From Phoenix dactylifera (lineage: Eukaryota > Streptophyta > Magnoliopsida > Arecales > Arecaceae): a DNA stretch of 64,000 nt. The first letter of the stretch is position 1. Each line of letters opens with the position of its first letter. Below the pieces are notes generated by a model. The model did not search any database. It was not told the DNA's origin and worked only from the letters and a program-made list of their open reading frames with translations. Position numbers and translations under genes: made by a program. Of the stretch, positions 57,819-64,000 are shown piece after piece. The stretch covers positions 1,342,001-1,406,000 of the forward strand of contig NC_052409.1 of NCBI RefSeq assembly GCF_009389715.1. Reading direction: 5' to 3'.

Positions 57819-60384
57819 CCTCTGCGTGATTGGAAAGATCAAATTAATCAGCCCTCAGCCTCAAAACAGATTAACAGCAGAGCTCTGGCAACCGTATTCG
57901 ATAACCAAGAAAACCCTAAAATCTAATCAAGAAAAAGATCGAGCAAGCAACCTTTTATAACAAAACATCGAATAGCAGTTCTAAGTTTTATTTTTAGATG
58001 TGACCAGATTAACTAAGCAAAAGCTGAGTTCCTGCAATAGTAATTTTTTTAAAAAAAAAAAGCAAAAAAAAAAAGTTAAACCTAAAATCTGATCAGGAAA
58101 AGATCAAGAAAATAACCTTTTCTAGTAGAATATAAAACAACAGTTCTAATTTTTATTTTTCAGATGTGACCAGATCAACAAGTGCAGGCGAAATTGGCAA
58201 CAGAAAACACCACCAAGAAACCCAGTTCACATAAGATAAAATAACAGATAAATACTACAGCTATATAAAGAAAGCAATCAATCGCTCAAGCTCCCGGAGA
58301 GAAACATAGTTCGCAGAAATAAAACTCCAAAAAACCTGACGAAATCGGACGAAGAAAAAGGAAGAGAGGACGAGGAAAACCTCAGCGGCGCCGCTGCTCT
58401 CGATAAAATCCAGAGCGGAGAGAAGCTTGGAGGTGGAATCGAGGTCTAGAGGGGAGGCAGAATCCACGCACCGTCGAACCCCCCCCGCGCCCTTAGCCTC
58501 CTTCCCCCTCCCCGTTCTAAAACCCCTTTTTAGATTCATTGCGTCTTACTTCCAAATGACGATAAAGAATATTATATAGTACTTTTTTTAAAAACAAAAC
58601 TGGCTATCTATTCTTACTATCAAAATCGGTTATTATGTTATTATACAGCCTTCCAAACTGGTAAATTTTTTATTAATTAATTTAAAAAAATGCAACCTTT
58701 TCGATATATTTCAAATAAAGTTTTTATCCAAAAATTCTAAATTAAAATTTTGTTTACAGATTTTTTTCAACTTTTAGAGAAGCCATATAAATTAATTCAA
58801 AATTTTATCAAACATTTCAAAACCATAAAAATATTTTTTAACTTTTTTTCATAAATACTTTCTAATTCTCCAAAAACCAACCATGCCAAATAGGGCCTAA
58901 AAGTCTATCCTGTTTGTGGTATCCTGTGCATCTTAAATAAATCAAAAGGTAACAAGTATCATGAGAGTGATTTGATCTAGAAATGAGTTTTATTTTCTAG
59001 TATATTTGGGGTGGCAAAAAAGTCAAGCCTTTTCCCTTTTATTAGTGTAGTTATCCAAGTAACTTGAGACTCCTTTAATTCGTAGGAAAAGAAAAAAAAG
59101 AAAGTGCAATCGACGAAAAAAAAAAAAGAAATACTTCGAAATCTTTGCGACAGGTATTATTCGAAATTTAAGTGTATCACATAGTAATTTATTTTAGTAT
59201 AGTGGCAACCTTTGAGTATGGCTATATAATCTAGTGATTCTATCTCTATTCTACTAGTTACCGCTAGTCCAATAACTAACAATGGATGTGTGCATGATAG
59301 AGAAGCAATATCTTCGACAAATGATTGTCATCTCATCTAATTTAAAATGACATGGTGATTGTGATTGGTTAAAGATAAGCTTTGGTGCAACAATTAGGTT
59401 GCTTCATTGTGACTATCATTTCTTCTTTGAAGTATCTAAAAATATAAATATTCATGATTCTAACTAGTACGGAAGATGAAGAGGTAGAGAGAACTAGCGA
59501 AAAGATGCCAATTCAAAATTAAAAAAAGCCAGGTAACCGATGAGAGAAGAAGCAAGCAACTAAGAATATGTTTATTTAACGCATCTAAAGATAATTGGGA
59601 GGAGAAAATAAAGGAAAAAATAGATGACTTTATACATGACAAAATATAATAGAAAGCAGAGTCTTTTTCCTTTTTCTAAATTTCTCTACTTTTAAGAGAC
59701 TCAAAAAGTGGGTTTAAGACAAACCTCTTCCCTCCTCTCTTTATTTAATTAAATGAGAGATCTTGGTTCTTTCTTCTTCTCTCCTAACTAAAAATAATGG
59801 ATTATGGTTTACTCCTATTTTCTTGTAACCAAATGAGTGGTTGCGACTCTCTACTCTCTATTCCTTTCTCTCAATATTTCCAAATCTAATAAGTTTTTGA
59901 TTGTTTGCTTGAATGAAAATACATTTTGCTCCGCAAGGGTCCAAATGAATCAACTTAGTGGTAAGGTGATTCAAGTCAAAAACTTGGCAAGATGAAAATT
60001 GTTCCACTATATTATGCATTACTTATAGTCATGTGTGTGTTATGACTCTTTGATGCGATTTAAATGCACCCAAGTATTAGCATTCCTTTGATTGTTTATA
60101 CGCATATAAACCATGCTCATACATAGAAACTCATGATAAAGCTTTTAGGCACATTTATGGATTTCTAGCTCTATTTTACAAGCCTTTTCCTTTCATGATA
60201 TATCTTCAACGATACACACATTAAATCTATTAAAGTTGATTAACTAAAGTTTTTCATTTTCCATGTTGTAACAGTCCTTATACCAGTTTGCATGTTTCCT
60301 AATGATTTCACCTTAAGAAAACTCATGGGTGCTTGTGTTCTACATGGCACAGAAAAATATATGTCTTTTTTCTTAAATCTATTG

Positions 60385-60920
60385 ATGTCGTTTCCACTCA
60401 ATAAAGAGATAAGAGAAAAGTATTGGCATCACAAATATATAAAAATTATTTTTATTTATAGATGCAATATGATTACCTATTGATGTTTCAAGTAGAGTAG
60501 CATATAGGTGGGAGAAGAGCAATTGATTAGAAGAGAAATATGTCTATACGCAAATGAAACTAGAAATCTCATGTCTTTTGCATGATGCAAATGCTCGACC
60601 TTCATTTGGTGAATATACTTCACTAGTCTTTCTTTTTTTTTTTAAAAAAAATAATAGATGTTACTTCCTCTCAATAAAAAAAATAAAGTGATAAAAGAAA
60701 AGTATTAGAATTACAAGTATAAAAGTTATTTTTATTTATAGATGGAATACAATTACCCACTAAAATTCTAAGTAGAGTAGCATATAGATGGGAGAAAGGC
60801 AAGTTATTAAAAAAGAAATATGTTGATATGCAAATAAAATTAGAAATCTCATGTTTTTTGCATAATGCCATTGCTCGACCTTTATCTGGCACAAAATACT
60901 TCGCTAATATAAATATTTTT
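60385..60920. repeat. Tandem duplication of a ~250-bp AT-rich segment
   Basis: The block at about 60385-60635 recurs at about 60672-60920, offset about 285 bp. Shared landmarks are GAGAAAAGTATT/AAGAAAAGTATT, TTATTTTTATTTATAGATG, GTAGAGTAGCATATAG, TTAGAAATCTCATGTTTTTT and ATGCTCGACCTT. No coding potential. The copies are clearly diverged. Confidence 0.8.
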
Positions 60921-61285
60921 TGTAAAACTCTCGTGCTAGAATAAATCATTTTTCTTCGCTACTTCAATAAAATTGTTATATTTCTCAATCCATACAAATA
61001 AAAACCCTCAATGACAGATTTTGAAATTCAAACATTTATATCAATTGATATGATCACAGCCATCTATTGGCTTGCTTAGTCTGGACTGGTCACCTGCATT
61101 GCATATGCTAAGTTCAGATGCATGGATAAATGCTGTGATATCCTGGATATGCATGAATTAACTTCATGTAGAAAGCCTCTAAAGGAAAGGAGTAAATTCG
61201 GTGACAACACTACTCGGCAACGTATTTTCGTCCACATCCGGGCACGCGTTTCCCGTAATGGCAACTAGAAGCAGCGCAAGACATA

Positions 61286-61308
61286 CACGTCCACGTGCTC
61301 TGCACGTG
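61286..61308. promoter_or_regulatory. Cluster of ACGT/G-box elements
   Basis: Three ACGT cores within about 22 bp: ACACGTCC, then CACGTG at 61292-61297 and CACGTG at 61303-61308. They lie roughly 150-300 bp upstream of the presumed leader of the right-edge gene. Such tandem G-boxes bind bZIP and bHLH factors and, in pairs, act as ABA-response elements. Confidence 0.55.
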
Positions 61309-61497
61309 CCGGATGAGTCGGGGCCTCCGCGGCCTCGGACGCAACGCACGCACGAAATGACCTAAAGGCCCCTGATGTTAAGGCGCGGTTAGTGAACCAG
61401 CGGAGGGCATTCGAGTAAAAAGACGAGCTTCAGTCTCCCTTCGCTCCAGAAAAGGAAAAAATAAATAAAAGAAACCAGGAAAGGAGGCGGAAGAGGC

Positions 61498-61523
61498 CGC
61501 TCGCTCGCTCGCTCGCTCGCTCT
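61498..61523. repeat. (GCTC)6 microsatellite
   Basis: GCTCGCTCGCTCGCTCGCTC, six units, in the presumed 5' leader of the right-edge gene. Confidence 0.9.
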
Positions 61524-62360
61524 ATTCCTCTCGCTCCCTTCTTCTCAAATATCCAACGCCCTTCGAGACTTCGCCCAATTTTCCCCCTTTTTCTGAGTCG
61601 ATTCCGTGAAAGGAGTTCGTGGAATTCGGGTATGCGCGCTTTCTTTCTTCTCCATTCGAGTTCTGGAGTTCAATTGCTTTGTTTTTATCCGATCGATAAT
61701 GGTGTCTGTATCTTGAATCTGATAAACGGGGATGGAATCGTATTTTTAGCAGAGATTTCTCCGATAATTCGTGTTTATCAGCGTTTTTTTTTAGTTATTT
61801 ATGGCATTGTATATGTTTTGAAGAGATGAAACGGAGGGAATGATGATAACTTGTTCAGGTATTAGTCCTTTAGAGAGATGGATTTTATATGCTATTTCTG
61901 GTTGATATTTTGCGATGTTTTGCTTAATATGATGGAATTTACATTCTTTATTACTGAAAATACAAAGATTTTGCTTTATTTTTTATTGCGGATCATATTG
62001 ACTGGAGGGTTTGATGTTCATCTTGAAAGTTTTGATAAAGGATTCGAGAAAGCTTGTAATGGGACACCGTGTAACCCTAAACAGGAGGAAATGGTGTAGA
62101 ATAACTCGAAATTCCAACCTGAAGTACTTGGGATGAGTTCTTCTCAATTTGGTTTATCAAGTAATGTGCTTGTGTAACTAAATTTCAGCTTTATATAATT
62201 TTATACGCTTGAATTTTTCTATCCATGGTTTTGTAATGCTAGCTAAAGGGTTCTAGCTATTGCATGCATGGTATCAGCAAGTTCTTCTATTTGCTTTCTG
62301 CAGACTGCTGTGAACATTGAGGGTTGTGGATTAAGGAAAAAGTGATTTCTCAGGGGCAGA

Positions 62361-62540
62361 ATGATAGGTAAAAGAGTGTTACTAACATACAAACGTAAGC
62401 GCTTCTCATCTCAGCCTCATCATGGTAAAGGAATTACTGCTGATTCAACTTCAAAGTCTCCAACCGGTATACTTCTAGAGATATCAAGCCAAGAAGCTGA
62501 ATCTGGTGCTGACAATGAGAAGCTGAACAAAGACAATACG
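62361..62540 (+). CDS. First coding exon of unidentified gene, truncated by window edge
   Basis: ATG at 62361 starts 60 in-frame codons (MIGKRVLLTYKRKRFSS...) to a candidate 5' splice site (ACG|GTGAAA at 62540/62541). Upstream, a leader intron is likely: donor GG|GTATGC at 61629/61630 and acceptor TGCAG ending at 62303. The peptide begins with a basic, Lys/Arg-rich segment that could be a nuclear localisation signal, followed by a Ser/Glu/Asp-rich stretch. I do not recognise the family from this exon. If not spliced here the frame continues 17 more codons to a stop. Confidence 0.55.
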
Positions 62541-62556
62541 GTGAAAAAAACTAATC

Positions 62557-62620
62557 CTATAAGTCTTGTGACATTTGTTTTTATGATTCTATAAGTCTTG
62601 TGACATTTGTTTTTATGATT
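62557..62620. repeat. Perfect 32-bp tandem duplication
   Basis: CTATAAGTCTTGTGACATTT and the following 12 bases at 62557-62588 are repeated exactly at 62589-62620. It lies just after the presumed splice donor of the right-edge gene. Confidence 0.95.
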
Positions 62621-64000
62621 AAAATGCACCTTGGTCTTCTGTTGTATTTTTTTTTTCGGGCTTGTTTAGCAAATCAGTGAATCTTTTTCACCTCTATAGG
62701 TAACTTGTAGTGCTTCCTCGTTATGTTTATAGCTGTAGCCTGATCTTGTCATGTTAGACAGTGGCTGAGCGAGCCAGTGGGTTATTCCGAAAATATCATT
62801 TCTGGGGTCATGTCATGGAGTTCATTTAACTGCCTTATGAAGTTAAGTTGTTCTGTTATGGACTTGTAATATAGCTTCATGTGCCAAAGTTTGTTCGCAA
62901 AAGAATCTACCAGGTCACAGATTACCATGCCTATTTAGAGACTCTTTGCAGAGAAACAAGAATACACTTGAAAGATCTATCTTTTTTCTCATGCTGTGTA
63001 CTTTCGGTGGTTTGCTAACAATCATGTTGATTTTTTTAAAATCTAAATTGCACAGTTCACTCATCGAAAAATAATTACCAGATCAAAACCATCTAGATAT
63101 AGGACATATGTTGAAGCTAATGACAAGATGTAAACATCAAATCACAATCGTACACAACCTTAAAGGGACGTATGGATTTTCTTTGTCCATACTCCTATTA
63201 TATCTCTCATGTGTGTGTGGGAATTGGCTGCTGATGTGTGGGAGGGAGAAATAGGTGGGAATAGGGTCTCTGTTTGATCATTCTTTCTCACTCCTCAGCC
63301 CTTATGGACAATGCATGATATATCCAACATGAGTGGGAATTGTTTAAAGAGAGGAGATTGGGGGAGGTGAACAAAAGAGATCCTATAGTCCAAATATCTT
63401 TGGGATAATGAAGATACGATATTTGATTGTCCATGTTACCCTTAGATATGGAACACCATATTGTTGATACATGCACAATTACAGTAAACACTAGTTTTGA
63501 AGAGATGTGCTTTGGCCTTGCAGTAGTACAGGGTCAGGACTCCTGGTATGATCACTACATTCGTATCGTGCTAAACTTTATTTATTTATTATGACTTATT
63601 GTTATTTTAATGACAATGGGCTGAGAACAACCTTACTATCAGCAGCATCAAGCAGTGCCTGGAATTCAGTGACTAAGATAGCAGTCAAGGGTTACCTGTT
63701 GACCAAAAGAATTCCCTAGGCTGCTCCACATGCTTATTATGTCATACATTTTCATCAGTTCTTAAGGAAGAAACGTAATATCCAGATTTTAGATCTTCCA
63801 AATTTTCCTTTAGATGGAAAGTTAATTAGTTAACATGAAAAACTTTATTGTATGATAACCACAAGTATGAGTAGTTGGAAGAAAGATTTGCATGTCACAT
63901 GCTCTTGATCCCCATGAGGTTGGTCTTCTTCTCTTTGGCTATCTCTCCTACATTGCTTTCCCCTTGTAGTGCTGAATTGCTGATAATCTACCTCTTCCGC
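62621..64000. other. Presumed intron of right-edge gene
   Basis: AT-rich sequence without a recognisable exon. A later exon was not identified before the window ends. Confidence 0.4.

Larger units (their letters stand above)
57822..61430. other. Divergent upstream region, RING gene and right-edge gene
   Basis: 58260-58540 is probably the RING-gene leader exon and its start region: GC-rich, with an ATG at 58539 opening a frame that could be a uORF or a spliced N-terminal extension. 58540-60280 is AT-rich with no feature I can name. 60385-60920 is a tandem duplication (listed separately). 61285-61310 is a G-box cluster. Confidence 0.5.

Overview
The window is nuclear DNA from a flowering plant. 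All genes are split by GT-AG introns, the proteins are plant-specific types (class XI myosin, phytocyanin, PB1/Raf-like kinase, plastid carbamoyl-phosphate synthase, plant mobile domain protein), and the introns are packed with plant transposons. The long TE-filled introns and the dispersed GGTACC-rich repeat suggest a large monocot genome, possibly a palm. That last step is inference; nothing in the window proves the species.

Layout, left to right. 137-8604 (+) is the 3' part of a class XI myosin gene: 14 exons joined by reading frame, covering the end of the coiled coil and the DIL cargo-binding tail; its 5' part lies outside the window. 10284-11223 (+) is a two-exon phytocyanin with a Gln axial-ligand position. 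14176-29441 (+) is an eight-exon PB1-domain Raf-like MAPKKK of 1297 aa. Its leader carries two overlapping uORFs, and a 6.76-kb LTR retrotransposon sits in the intron after the ATP-binding exon. 30985-40432 (-) is an eleven-exon gene for the small (glutaminase) subunit of plastid carbamoyl-phosphate synthase, 457 aa, with the Cys/His/Glu triad intact. 40630-46183 is a complete-looking 5.55-kb Mutator-like DNA transposon inserted 198 bp upstream of the carA start codon. 47875-57818 (-) is a nine-exon RING-H2 ubiquitin ligase gene (844 aa). 62361 onward (+) is the first coding exon of a gene that runs off the right edge.

Mobile DNA is the most striking content. The MULE has 49-bp perfect terminal inverted repeats, a 10-bp target duplication, a FAR1/MULE-type transposase on the minus strand and a plant mobile domain (PMD) gene on the plus strand. 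It also has two mutually inverted arrays of a ~33-bp palindromic unit, one upstream of the PMD gene and one inside the first transposase intron. The LTR element (minus orientation) keeps gag and protease, but its pol reading frame stops at the start of reverse transcriptase; in place of the rest it has a 121-bp tandem array. Its two 737-bp LTRs differ at about three positions, so the insertion is recent. A non-autonomous hAT element with an 8-bp target duplication, a possible tRNA-derived SINE and several tandem duplications are also present.

A foldback, KpnI-palindrome (GGTACC) repeat family occurs five times, each time inside an intron of one of the four large genes. The host genes look functionally unrelated (motility, copper protein, signalling, arginine/pyrimidine precursor supply, ubiquitination); none forms an operon-like unit. 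All gene models were built by joining exons by frame and splice-site consensus, without transcripts.
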